DNA of 64,000 nt. Source: Mycosarcoma maydis. Lineage: Eukaryota; Basidiomycota; Ustilaginomycetes; Ustilaginales. A program made the translations under genes and the position numbers. This document shows, piece by piece, positions 20,561-31,827 of the stretch. The notes under the pieces are model-generated. The model did not search any database and had not been told where the DNA came from. It worked only from the letters and a program-made list of their open reading frames with translations. Within the stretch, counting starts at the first letter, position 1. Every line of letters starts with the position of its first letter. The DNA lies in NCBI RefSeq assembly GCF_000328475.2, contig NC_026484.1, positions 620,001 through 684,000 on the forward strand. Reading direction: 5' to 3'.

Positions 20561-21894
20561 TCTTAGCGCACAAGGAAAAAGTATCAGGGAAGGGTCTAAG
20601 TGAGATGAAAGAAAAGCAGCGGAGACGCATATGTGTTACTACGAGCTATATATGATGGCAAGCGAAGACAATTGATTACCTTTCTTTGGGACCAGGCGAT
20701 TCTGTGTCCTGCCTTGAAACGACTCGTCAGGGGACGACCAGACCCTCTCTGCCGAGTAATAGCATCTCGGCTACGAATTCTTCCTGGCAAGTCGGTGTTC
20801 CTGCCGGACAACGATTAGCGACGAGGAAGTCCAACTTTGTGGGAAGAAAGGGCGCCGCGGAAGCGGAAGCGGAAGCTGCATTCAATCGCGGTCATTGACA
20901 CGTTGCTGCTATCGTGCATGAACTGAGTATCAACACGCTCTGCTCACCTATCGACAGCTGAGGGTCACTAACTTAGACTCACCTGTTGGCGGCGAACGCA
21001 TCTGCATAATCGCGCTGCTCTGGGAGGGATTTTCAGAAGAACTGCGTATCTCATTTGTCACTTCGTGCTTCTCACTTCTCGTTTCTCGTGTCTGGCTGGT
21101 CTTCTCGGAAGGCAGACCGCCGAACTTGACAGCGCTGTGGCTTGGAAATTTGATACTCCGTTCGCTTGATCTTTTTCTGTGATAATTATCAACCAATTTC
21201 ACGATTGGTCGGAGAAGGCCGTATACTCACGACTTGTGACTGTGATACCTGTACCTACTCGTGACTATACCTACGGTGCGGCTCGCAAAAGCCGCGCTGT
21301 ATAACTAAAACAAATTCATGATGCGGGATAGATTCGTGATTGCAAGCGAGGGTCACGTTCTGCTTGCTACCTTTTTCCCCTCTCTCGTCAATTCACGATT
21401 TGAGCTCTGCCAACTCGCCACGGAAGAGACCCTTGTTTCCTCACGTCCAGCCCTCGTGTCGCCGTTACGATAGAAGCTAGCCGTGAATGTGGATTGGTCC
21501 TTGATAGCTATCCTGACTTGTTCACGTTTTAGCATTGCATGCATTCCGAGCATCCGTGCTTGCCAACATTACCCTCCTTGACTGCGTGCCGGAAAAGAAC
21601 CTCTGCTTGGGCATGCCTTTTCCAGTCGCAACGTGGACTCCTTACCCCCCGCCTCCATGACCACTCTGCATGACCCACACATGTTGCAATATTACAAGGT
21701 TCCTTTGCGTCTGAACTCGTGATTGTGTCAAGTACAAGGCTGGAAAGACAGACCAAAAAAGTAAAAGAGCGTGACCGTTTGTTAGAGAGCGTGGTTCGCT
21801 GGAGCGAGTCGCTGCGAAACTGAAGCCTGAAATGTAATTGTACAGTACATCGCAACCAGGCGATGCAGGCAATGCAAAGAGTCTCGGTGCGAAT
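20561..21894. other. Spacer between two secreted hydrolase genes
   Basis: About 1.3 kb upstream of the RNase T2 and downstream of the subtilase, both on the minus strand. Apart from the TATA-like element and isolated TCACGA units (for example near 21228 and 21332), no coding frame or RNA gene is supported. Confidence 0.5.
20647..20653 (-). promoter_or_regulatory. Candidate TATA element of the RNase T2 gene
   Basis: TATATAT lies 87-93 bp upstream of the RNase T2 start codon, in otherwise GC-balanced sequence. Position and sequence fit a TATA box; there is no transcription start data. Confidence 0.4.
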
Positions 21895-24800
21895 TTACGC
21901 CGTAACAGTGAAAGCGTGCGATAGGTACGACTCGTAGTCACTCTCGAGCTTTCCTTCGGTCAGCACTCGCTGAACTCGCAGTAGCACCTTGTATGTACCT
22001 GGAGTGAGCTTAGTGCTGCCGTTTTGTGGAAGTGTCAAGTCGGGAGAGACAAGCTGCACATTATACGAGTTGTCCGAGAGTTGACCCGTGGCGCTATTTC
22101 GGCCGTTCCAGTAACCGTTGCCCAGCATGCCGACTGTCTTGACATCGGAGAATTGGACTCCCGCAGGCTGGTCAGGCTTGGGCTTGGGTGCCGGACCAGG
22201 GCCAGGCTTGGGTGCTGGACCGGGACCAGGCTTAGGTGCCGGACCCGGACCGGGCTTGGGGCCACCCGGACCACCGTGAGCAGGAGGACCGCCAGGCCCG
22301 GGCTTTGGCAAAGGTGCACCAGGTACAGGCATCGGCAGCGGTGTCTTGTGGGCATTCTGACGACGGTGGTGGACGAACCTCTTGTGTTTGGCAGCCGCAG
22401 AAGTTGTCTTGGCATTGAACGAGCCATCCACGTTGTACGTGGGCTGGAAATCGGTGGTAGCGTTAACAATATCGATCTGCAAGTAAGGCGTTCCGTAGTT
22501 GAGTCGGTAGACAAATTGAGGCCAGCTGGCAACGTCCTTGAGGCTATACGAAGTGTTGTCGCTCTCGATATACGTGTTACCATCGGCAGCAGCAAGTACC
22601 GGAAGACCAACTCCAAACAGCTCGCTGGTGTTGTCCAGAATTTGCGTCTGGGATGTGTCGGCTTTGTAGCCTCCGTAGGCGATGTTGGCAGCGCTGTAGC
22701 CAGAAGATTGAGGTTCAAGGTGGATGTAGCCAGAGTAGAAGGGAAGCTTGTCGGTGCGTACACCCTCTGGAGGCGTGAACGTGGCGGTGAACCTGGCAGT
22801 GCCTTTGGGAGGAACCACAATGTTCTTCTTGCTGAACCTCACACTTGCATAGTTGCTGCTTACAGCAACGGGTCCAAGGTTGAAGAAGATCGAGTCGTCC
22901 TCCTGAGACTGAACGGTACCGACAGGAATGTGCGAAAGTGTGTAAGCAAGAGGCTTGCTGCCCAGGTTCTTGACTGTGATGGTTTGGGTTCCTTTGAAGT
23001 GCTTCGTGTCGTTCAGCTCGATAGCTGTAGGGCTGAGAACAATCTGCTGGTAAAGAGCCTTATTGACGTCGACTAACCCGGTTCCTTGATGCGCCACACT
23101 CTCGTAGAGAGTAGCGTCGCCGGTAGCGTTCTTGATCGGAGTAGCAGTGTTGGCAAAGATGCTGTTAAGGTCTTCAGGCGAGGTCTTTCCGCGAGCCGAC
23201 TGGAAGACAGCAATGGAACCAGACATGAAAGGAGTTGCCATTGACGTTCCCGACAGGATAGCGTAGGCACCCTTAGCCAGTGGGTACGTACTCAACACGT
23301 TGCCTCCGACCGCCGAGACGACGGGCACATTCAACTTGTTTTCGTACGAAGGTCCATAGGTTGAGAACGAGCTCATCAGGCCGCCCGTGGACGTGTCTGG
23401 GACAGTGGCGAGGCGTGTGTTGCTGAAATCGAGCGAAACCTTGACGCCATTGTTGATCTGCTGCTTGATGAAGAGCCCGTCGTCACGTGTCAACGAGGCT
23501 GCCTGCTGTCCTGCAACATCGGTGGTGACATAGGTGATGGAGGCGAGACTGTTGTAGACCAGCACGTACTTGGCACCTTTGGCAGCTGCGTTAGCAAATT
23601 TGGTGGCGAAAAGGCAGGTGCCACGGCCGATGAGAACGACCTTATTCGATAGGTCAGGAGTCGAGTCAGGGAGAGGCGAACAAGCGTCGTCGGTAACGGT
23701 AAGGCTGCTTGAAGTCGCGTACACTTCGAGCACTTTGGACTGTCCATCGGCAAAGGTGAAGGGCGAGCCTTGGAGCAGAGTCACATTCTTCTGGCTCAGA
23801 GTGCTTGGAACCACATTGGCCGAGATTCCGGTCAAGTCCTTGTTTTGGACTGAGCCAACTGCCATAACGTTACTGCCAGTTCCAGGGCTCGAAGCATAGG
23901 CCATTCCGAAGGCGCCGTCGTTTCCGTTGGCGATAGCCAAAGGCGTTCCGAGACTCGCAATACGGCCAGCAACGGCAGACGAAGGAGCTTCGCTCCATCC
24001 GCCAGGGCCACCAAGCGAGAGACTGAGCACGTCACAGCCATCGAAGAAAGCCCTCTGCAAAGCAGCGATGATGATGTCGTCAGGCGTGCTTCCGCTGCAG
24101 CCGAAAACGCGGTAGGCTCGAATCTTTGCATGAGGAGCAACGCCGGTGAAGCCAAGCGTGGAGTTCGCAGCAATCGTGCCTGTAACGTGGCTTCCGTGGC
24201 CTTGGCAATCGTACGGATCGGAGCTGGCGACGGGAGTGTTGGTTCCGTTGAATTTGTCGTCAACAAAGCCATAACCTCCGATGACTAAACATCCCGGACC
24301 AAAGCAAGGCTGGTTGCCAGGCTTGCCACCAAGCGCTGGATGACGGTAGTCCTGTTAACAGAGAGACCAAAGAGTTGTTAGGAAATAGGTCTTCAATAAA
24401 GGCCACGATAGTCAACAAGGCACTTACCACTCCTGTATCGATCACACCCACGACCTGGCCCCTGCCTAGGAAGCCCTTCTCGTGAACTTTGTCGACGCCG
24501 CTCATGACGTGAGGGGAAAAGGTGTCCTTGTAGCCCTGCTCAGCGTTCTTGGGCTCGTCGCGACGCTTCTTGCGGTTGGGAGTAGCAGCGGCATCTTTGC
24601 CGGTAGCAGCCTTGACAAAGTCCTCTGAGACAACAACAGGCTCGAAAGCGGGGATCGAGTGGAGCGTGGTTCGGTAGACAGCCTTTACGCCTGGAGCCGA
24701 AACAAGGGAATGGTAGTCTTCATCGCTGTCGAGCACGACCGACATACCCACGAAGGTCTGAGGGTCATCGAACTCATATCTTGTCTTGTATGGGCCTGCA

Positions 24801-25093
24801 CGCTTAGCAAGATGTTCATGAACCTCGGCATGCGGATCGGAACGCTTCCCGGACTTGGAAGAGGAAGCCTCGAGTTCGACAATGTAGCCTCGAGGGAGGT
24901 AGTTGATCTTCTCGAGCTGTGCAACCTTTCCTCTGCTGTGCTTCAGAGTGGGAGGAGCATTGGGAGCAACAGCAGGACCCTGAATGGGTTTGGGACCAGC
25001 GGCAGCAGCCGGGCTGGTAGCAGCCTCAGCGGCACCGTTGAGTAACAGCAAGCCAGCGCTGGCTGCTGCCGCAGCAAGAGAGAGGAACTTCAT
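21895..25093 (-). CDS. Secreted subtilisin-like serine protease with PA domain, two exons
   Basis: Exons 25093-24428 and 24351-21895 give 1040 residues; the 75-nt intron (24427-24352) starts GTAAGTG and ends AACAG, and splicing joins GVIDTGV to DYRHPALGG. Order of parts: signal peptide 1-24; inhibitor-type propeptide with a Lys-Lys-Arg-Arg site at about 172-176, a likely Kex2 cleavage point; S8 catalytic domain with Asp219, His274 (GHGSHVTG) and Ser592 (SGTSMATPF); a protease-associated domain inserted before the Ser (VVLIGRGTCLFATKFANAA); a fibronectin-like region; then a Pro/Gly-rich stretch with three GPGPAPKP repeats and a final beta-rich segment. This layout matches the large Vpr/C5a-peptidase-like subtilases of fungi. 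All three catalytic residues are intact, so it should be active and extracellular. Confidence 0.95.
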
Positions 25094-27698
25094 ACCTTCT
25101 ATGGAGAGTTGTCTGCTGAAGTCGACAATGGGTCTAGAGATAGTGTTCGAAAAGGAATGTCTAGAAGAACCAGCGAGCTTCTTGCTCGTTCTGCCGGGGA
25201 CACGAAAACCCTGGGGGGAAGAGGAGGGGGAAAGGAGGAGAGGAGATTACGAGGGGATATGGAAAGGCAAAGTGGGGGTGTCGAATGAGAAGCTTTTTAA
25301 CTGCTTGCAGCAGCGAACGATAGGACCCTTCCATGAGCAATTCAATGACGGTTCGGAATCGTTACGATTAGACCCCTTTCAGCCTGCCACCCACCATGAC
25401 GACAACGCCGCACTCCGACTGTGACTCTAGCGTGTATACATGACTAGCAGCTCAACGCATGGTGGATCTTCTGAACCCTGATCCGCTCAATGAACGCGTC
25501 TTCGCGTTTGGGCAGAGTGAAGCAGCTACACACATGGCGGACTTGAATGTATGGAAGAGGGTGTTCCGAAATCAAGCGAGGTTCGACGGAAAACGAAGCG
25601 GCGTAGCTGGCAGTCCAACCTGGCCAAGGTGAGAAGCGCGCGCCATCGTCTGTCATCTGAAGGAAGAGAAAAGCTGTCGGTAGAGCGAGGGAAAGCTCGT
25701 CTGTGAAGGCCTCCGGCTTTCTGCATGTCAAAAACGAAAACGATCGAAGGGGGAGCAATCGTACGCCATGTCAGGCGACCAGACAATGCTAGCAAAGCTT
25801 CACTGGTCTTCAAACGAGCTTGCAACGTGGCTCGCAGTATAGTGCCATGTTCACGGATCACAATGGCTAGCTCAGAGCGCATGAAGCAAGTTTCGAGATA
25901 GTGTTGCTCTAATGCAGTGCCGAGCTCGGTCTCTGGACAATCTGTGACAAACCGACTGTTTCTGCCTGGATGTACGGCTATGTAAGCGCGCTGTCTTAGC
26001 TTGGGCCAAGCCCTCAGCTTTGAGTTTGCTCGGCGTTGGTTAGCCTCGCAACAGCCTCATCCGACGCGCTCCATATTGAAGCTTATCTCGTCGCAACCCA
26101 AGCAGACTTCGATCCTTCTCTAGTTTTCCTAGCCACGACTCTCCGTGAAATTGGCGGGTCAGGTCGGGTCTGGTTCTTCGAGTTGGAGCAGGGAGAAGAG
26201 CTAGTTGCATCGACAACAGTAATTAGTGCCATTTTTGAGTTGGCTCGATAACATGAAAGCTGCTCACGACTCTAGACCGGCTAATGGTATGCACATACAG
26301 TAGAGGGGGGCGAGTTCAGCCAGGGTTCAAGCCGTCGTGCGCTGTGGAGAAAGTGATACCCAGGCAACTATGGCGAATGCTGGCAAAAGAGGAAAGAAGA
26401 GTCTACAAGTCGAGATCTTCAGTGCATCCCTACTGAAGCGAAATGCATGAGATGCATTAGCTCATAATGACAGCCAGCGAACAAAACAGCCGCAGCGCAA
26501 AACCGAACTAGCGAGCTCGAAAGCGAATCCGACAGATACTCATGACTCTACGGCAAGAAAAATGAGCAAATTCACAATTAAAAAAAATTATCGCATTACC
26601 TTTTCGCGCTCGTGGAAAAAGCGACGCCGTGGCATCGATGATTATTATATGAAACAGCAAGCTCGGAAGCCTGTTTGCCGATTCCGAATTATCCTATCAT
26701 CTCTCTCGATGACAATGGGTGAATCCCAAACAACTTAGACATTCGTAATTTCGCATTGGCTTGTTCTACTCGAACAGAGTATATTGTGTTGCCAACGTGA
26801 TGAGCTAGATTTGGCACTGGTTTCAGAGAGGACTGTGCATTCTAGAGATACAAGGTTGGTCCAAGTCTCGACGATTCAACAAAAGCAGTGGCAACGCTAG
26901 AGTCGGCCAATTCGCTCGGTTGCATAAGCGAGGTTGCTCCGCTTGGTCGCAGCTCCATCGGCTGATCGACTCCCGACTGATACGACATTTGATGGTCTCG
27001 CTTGGTACTTACGACGTGATTTGCTACTCACGACTGCAGCATTAGCATTCCGCTGCTGATCACGACACAACCTTGGCGCTCGCCTTGTAGCTTAAGCGAA
27101 TGACGAGGTGCCAGCGTTGCAACTCAGTCTCCCCGTTTTCCTGAGCGATGAAGCTCGATGTTATCGTGTTTGCATTAAAAGAAGCACCGAGTGTTCTCCC
27201 TGGTCCTTGAAAATCGCATCAGATTCATCCGCAATCGCCATCGAAGTCGGACTTTGGACCTTTGTTTGATGGCGCGATAGTGGACGTCTCGAGTTGCTTT
27301 TAGAACCCTATCCAGCAATTTGCGTGAGGCTGGGTCTCGGAATCGGACTCGCACAACTTGACAGGGTCCTAATCGGTGATCCGGACGGCTTGGAAATCTC
27401 GATCATTATTTTAGCATTAGCGCTGCCACAATATCCACGATTCACAAAATTCACACAAAAATTCTGTTCGTCGTCAAGGAAATCACGAATGCGCGACATC
27501 AACTAACAGGTTGACGGCAGAGTCGTGAGTTTACTACACCCACAACAAACGGACAGAACACAACTGACACCTGTTTGTTCAGTGGTTGCCTACTTGCTAC
27601 TGCCACAACACACGGCACTCGCTCCCAGGCGTCTTCATACGCGTCTTCGCAAGGGCAAGCCTCGACCGTCTGCATTGCACGAGGATGTATCAACGACA
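25094..27698. other. Largest gene-free stretch in the window
   Basis: About 2.6 kb between the subtilase start and the MSH2 stop. Short frames on both strands have no family motifs, and no spliced gene could be assembled. It includes A/T-rich patches around 26570-26600 and 26635-26650 and no dense ATTCACG arrays. It may contain promoter sequence for the subtilase, a non-coding transcript or a gene I failed to see. Confidence 0.5.
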
Positions 27699-30590
27699 TT
27701 AAAAGCTTTCCAATACCTTGGCAGCCCAAGCATTCGCCTCGATGCGAGGTCGGAACTCGTCAACCACCTGCCTGAGTTGCTGCAATTCTGCTTCCGGATC
27801 TGCTTCCAGTCGCGAACGCTTGGTCTCCTTTCCAACCCACACCCCTTGCTGCGCAACCAATCCACTCCGCTCAGCCCACGTTTTGAGGAACTCGTTGATC
27901 AACGCGGCACCCTGCTTCGTCACATCCTCCGGCAGACTATCGAGCACCGAGGCGGTTTGCTCGTCTACATCGTAGTCCTCGAGTTCCTCCGCTTTTCGCT
28001 TTGCCAGCGCGATCACCGAAGGAGGGAAGTTGGCCAGCTCAGCGACATTGATACCCAAACTTTGGTCACTGATCCCTGGCTGCACCTTGTACAACAATGT
28101 GATGTCGCGATCCTGACGAGATCCGCCCTCTTTCTGCTTGACCAGCGCCACGACGTGCAGGTTGCGCACATGGGGTTGTTGTGCCGCCAAGTTGGTAAGC
28201 TCGTGGAAGTGGGTTGCGAACAGACACTTGCATCGGATGTTGGTGGCGATCCACTCGGAAATGGCCCACGCCAGACCAAACCCGTCGTAGGTCGAAGTGC
28301 CTCGTCCGAGCTCGTCGATGATGATGAGCGAATCGGACGTGGCCGTCTTGAGAATGGTCGCGGTTTCAAGCATCTCGGCCATGAATGTGGAAACGCCCTT
28401 GAGCTGGCTGTCGCCCGCACCGACTCGTGCGAGGATGCAGTCAAAGACAGGCAGCCTGGCGCCCTGTGCGGCGGGAACAAAGCAACCTATCTGTGCCATG
28501 AGAGCGATGATGCCAACCTGACGAATGTAGGTCGACTTGCCGCCCATGTTGGGTCCTGTGATGACCAAAAACTCGGACTGCCCACGCACCATCTCTGTGT
28601 CGTTCGAGATAAAGTTGATGTCGTCCATCACTTCGAGGCAGGGATGTCTGGCCTCACGCAAATCAACGTCGGCGTTGGTCCCTTTCTCGCTCACGACTGG
28701 CTTGACATACGGGACAGGTGCGCTGTCCGATACATGAGCGAAGCTGACAATCACATCGAGGTGTGCGAGCACGACGTTAAGCTTCTCCAGGGGAGGGCAG
28801 TAGGACGAGGCGATCTGAATGACCTCTTTGACTAGACCACTTTGCGAACGACTGTAGCGTTCCGACAAATCTTTAAAGTCATTGGCCAGATCGCGCAGAG
28901 CTTCGTTGGTGAAATAGAGTCCGCCTTTGACCGTGGCAATGTCCATGTAGCCCTTCTTGTTGCGTACAAGACCCGCGTCTGTACGCGTGACCCGCAAGCA
29001 GTAACCGTACACGTGGTGGTTCTCCAGATGCAGCTTCTTCTCTGTGTCCATGCGGAGTTCCTTGCCTGCTAGTCGGTGCTGCTCGTCAAGCTTGTCACGG
29101 GTGTCATCGAGCGCTTCCTTGATCTCGCGCAGATTGTCGTCAAAGTCAGGCTTAATGACAAAGTTATGCTGAGAAAGCTCGGTAAGGTCGAGCGTAGCTT
29201 CTACCAGCTCGTTGAATTTGGTGAGTGCTGCCCGATGAGCCTCAAAAGGATCAAGATAACTGGTCTTGAGCAATTCTGAAAGAGCTTCTGAAGGCGTCTC
29301 CATATCAGCGAGCGTCTGAATCAAGCCAGGTAGTCTGAGAATTGCCTGATAGACACGTACGACATCCTCCAATGTGGCGATCCCTTTTTGGAAACGCTTG
29401 CTGATGCGATGCATGTCCGGCATGAGCTTGAGATAATCGTTTTGGATGAGCTGACGTGTGCTGTTGTCGTTAACGAATAGCTCCACCAAGTTCTGCCTTT
29501 GCTCGATAGCGTGGACGTTGACAAGCGGCTGCTTGAGCCACTGGCCGAGCAAGCGCTGGCCTTGACCGGTGCGACAGCGATTCAGAAGGCCATAGATGCT
29601 AGTGTTCTTGCTGGATCCAGTCTGACCTGGCTCAGGGAACAGGTTGAGTGCACGCAACGCAGAGTTGTCGAGGCGAAGGTATTGTGAGAGGTCGTGGGTG
29701 CGGATACTGTACTGGCCAAAGTTGGACTCGTCGGTGAGCAGGGCGAGGTACGACATGAGGGCAGATGCCGCCGCCATGGCGAGCTTGAGGTCGAGCTCGG
29801 TGAGATTTAGACCGCAAGACTCTTCCTTAAGCAAGCGGCGCAAGTCTTGATCGATGTTTCTACCGGAAAAGTCAGCGCGTTTGCTGTCAAACATGACGAC
29901 GCCGCAACGTTCGATGACTTCGCGCAGCTTTTTGAGATCGGCGTCGACGCCTTTGTCGTCCTTGGGCAGGATGCACTCCTTGACACCGAGCTGAATGATG
30001 AGCGACTCTGTGTTACTGAAGAGATCGTTTTCCGCATATTCAGACACGCAGAGCTCTCTGTTGGTGGCGTCGGCGAAGGCAGCACCGACGGTCTTGACTC
30101 CGTCTCGGGTGGTCAATTTGAGCGCCATGACGATGGGGGAGCTGACAATGTCGGCATCGACAAAGATCATGTCTTCCATTTGCTGCAGGTTACCTGGAGA
30201 AGCCTGCTTGACGATGGACCACTGATTGTTGCGCTTGGCCCCGGCATTTCCGTAGATCTCGACGCGCATCTGACGAGAGGTGAGGACTTCACGGAGCAAG
30301 TTTTTGGTGGCTGCTACACTAAGAGTGATGGAAGGCAAGCCGCCGTTGTCCTTGCCGCCGCTGCCGAGATACTTGAGTGCCGAGTGAGTCTTGAAGACAA
30401 GGTTGGCGATGAGAATAGCATCATCTCCATGCGCCGAGTAGAAGTCGGAGCGGTCGAAGAGACGCAAGGTTCCTGGCGTCGGCTTGGGCATAGACTTGAA
30501 AGTCTGACAGAAAGAGCTTTCAGCGGCATTGTCCAAGCCGAGGTCTGGCTTTTCGGACGAGGACGGACCATCATACATGAGGCCTGACAT
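27699..30590 (-). CDS. msh2: DNA mismatch repair ATPase MSH2
   Basis: A 963-residue MutS homologue of the MSH2 class, matching the usual 930-970 residues. MSH2 pairs with MSH6 or MSH3 to bind mismatches and small loops in the nucleus. The N-terminus (LRLFDRSDFYSAHGDDAILI) is the MutS I domain of MSH2 type, without the Phe-x-Glu mismatch motif found in MSH6. A connector and lever region follows (SLNRCRTGQGQRLLGQWLKQ-type segment). The ATPase has the Walker A TGPNMGGKSTYIRQVG with Lys685, the Walker B LIIIDELGRGTSTYDGFG, and FATHFHEL. The C-terminus carries the helical dimerisation region. The start is the only Met with a full N-terminal domain. Single exon; a 436-residue open frame on the opposite strand is a shadow. 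Confidence 0.98.
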   Translation of the reverse strand: MSGLMYDGPSSSEKPDLGLDNAAESSFCQTFKSMPKPTPGTLRLFDRSDFYSAHGDDAILIANLVFKTHSALKYLGSGGKDNGGLPSITLSVAATKNLLREVLTSRQMRVEIYGNAGAKRNNQWSIVKQASPGNLQQMEDMIFVDADIVSSPIVMALKLTTRDGVKTVGAAFADATNRELCVSEYAENDLFSNTESLIIQLGVKECILPKDDKGVDADLKKLREVIERCGVVMFDSKRADFSGRNIDQDLRRLLKEESCGLNLTELDLKLAMAAASALMSYLALLTDESNFGQYSIRTHDLSQYLRLDNSALRALNLFPEPGQTGSSKNTSIYGLLNRCRTGQGQRLLGQWLKQPLVNVHAIEQRQNLVELFVNDNSTRQLIQNDYLKLMPDMHRISKRFQKGIATLEDVVRVYQAILRLPGLIQTLADMETPSEALSELLKTSYLDPFEAHRAALTKFNELVEATLDLTELSQHNFVIKPDFDDNLREIKEALDDTRDKLDEQHRLAGKELRMDTEKKLHLENHHVYGYCLRVTRTDAGLVRNKKGYMDIATVKGGLYFTNEALRDLANDFKDLSERYSRSQSGLVKEVIQIASSYCPPLEKLNVVLAHLDVIVSFAHVSDSAPVPYVKPVVSEKGTNADVDLREARHPCLEVMDDINFISNDTEMVRGQSEFLVITGPNMGGKSTYIRQVGIIALMAQIGCFVPAAQGARLPVFDCILARVGAGDSQLKGVSTFMAEMLETATILKTATSDSLIIIDELGRGTSTYDGFGLAWAISEWIATNIRCKCLFATHFHELTNLAAQQPHVRNLHVVALVKQKEGGSRQDRDITLLYKVQPGISDQSLGINVAELANFPPSVIALAKRKAEELEDYDVDEQTASVLDSLPEDVTKQGAALINEFLKTWAERSGLVAQQGVWVGKETKRSRLEADPEAELQQLRQVVDEFRPRIEANAWAAKVLESF

Positions 30591-31060
30591 TTTACGATGC
30601 TATTCGAGCCTGTTAAGTGGAAAACGGAGTTGATGGTGACGAGAAGAGGGACAGGACTCAGCGCGGAAAGCGAAATGTGCCAAAGTTACGAGTGGCACTC
30701 ACGACTCGACTTGAATGGACCCTTTTTTTCGGCGGTGACGATGGTGTTGTACGCGACGCGCGACTCAGCAGTCACAAAGAACATGTGAATTCGTGATTTA
30801 TGAATCGCGAATCGCGAATCGTGAATCGTGAATCGTGAATTGAGACGTGTGTTTTCGCAGCACATTCACGATTCACGATTCGCGGATTTATCGCTGGTCA
30901 GGCAGGTCGACTGAATTTAACATAGATGGAATTTCACTTTCACGATTCACGACTCTCTTAGGCCATTCGGGATTGCACCAACGCTTCCTATCTGCATAGC
31001 CCTGATTGCCTTGACAAGGTCCCTACCGCTCTTGATACATGCAATGGGCGAATGTGGTGA
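30591..31060. other. Intergenic with three ATTCACG-type arrays
   Basis: 470 bp between MSH2 (starting leftwards) and the Ecm15-like gene stop. It is occupied largely by repeat units: 30786-30841, 30864-30884 and a short one at about 30939-30952. Confidence 0.6.
30786..30841. repeat. 7-bp tandem array, GAATCGT/GAATCGC type
   Basis: Two GAATCGC units followed by three GAATCGT units in exact 7-bp register, with flanking degenerate units of both orientations. About 200 bp upstream of the MSH2 start codon. Confidence 0.85.
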
Positions 31061-31580
31061 TCATTCTTGGGCGAGGCGTCGAATGACGCTCTGCTTCTTG
31101 CGCTGATTCTCGGTCTGCCCGTCCATGGTCGGCGGTGGCTTGTCCGTTCGGGTTCCAATACGAATGTCGGTAGCGATGCGTTGTGCGCCGAGACGGTGGA
31201 CAGCCTCGTGGCAGAGCTCGATTGCCTTGCACACCGTCCCAAAGGTTCCTTCGAGGTTGGTGCCGTAGCCGCTGCGAGACGAGTGGACAGGGATTGTTGT
31301 AAGCTGCTCTCCTTTTCTTTCGGTTGCATCTCGGACGGCTACAGCTACTTACTGAACTTCGTAACGAATACCTTGATCCTGCATCCCTTCAAGCACTCGC
31401 TGACATTCTGTGATGTATTCCCCTACCGATGTTGTTGGCGTGCCCATGGGGATCACTTTGAAGAATCCAACGCGACAGACAACAATGATCAGAACTGAAC
31501 AAAATTCGATGCCTCGTACCTGCCTCTAGTCACTTACGGCAAAAGTCGGCCACTGCGTAGAGCGGAGATGTGGTCGACAT
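31061..31580 (-). CDS. Thiamine-binding / Ecm15 (UPF0045, MTH1187) family protein, three exons
   Basis: Assembled from exons 31580-31538 (43 nt), 31455-31353 (103 nt) and 31271-31061 (211 nt), giving 118 residues. Introns are 82 nt and 80 nt, with GTAAGTG and GTAAGTA donors and AAAG and GCAG acceptors. The joins rebuild VADFCLIPMGTPTTSVGEYI and YEVHGYGTNLEGTFG, which are the family signatures; the C-terminus has ATDIRIGTRTDK. Yeast Ecm15 is the counterpart: a small ferredoxin-like tetramer whose bacterial relatives bind thiamine or its hydroxymethyl-pyrimidine precursor. Length equals the family norm. The gene is divergent from MON1, with 247 bp between start codons. Confidence 0.9.
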
Positions 31581-31827
31581 TTTTGACAGTCGCAGAAGAT
31601 GGTCTGGTAGGAAGAAGCGTGTGATCAGGGTTGGCGAGCCAGAATTTCCAGGTGAGCTGATGTGTGCGAGCGTTGACAGATCTTCGGAGCGGTGTGTGCG
31701 CGCTGCACTCGTGACTTTCGAAGTGTTGGTGTGGAGGGATCAACATGAATTTGGGCTGAACCCTTGTTCTTGGCGAGCTTCAGGTGTCCATCCTCTCGAC
31801 ACCATCTCCACCCAACGTCACCCAGCA

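Noticed and set aside
22024..23076. Plus-strand open frame of 350 codons
   Set aside because: Antisense to the subtilase, whose protein is clearly real; arises from GC-biased codons.
27525..28835. Plus-strand open frame of 436 codons
   Set aside because: It lies wholly opposite the MSH2 ATPase region; the MSH2 reading has all family motifs and this one has none.
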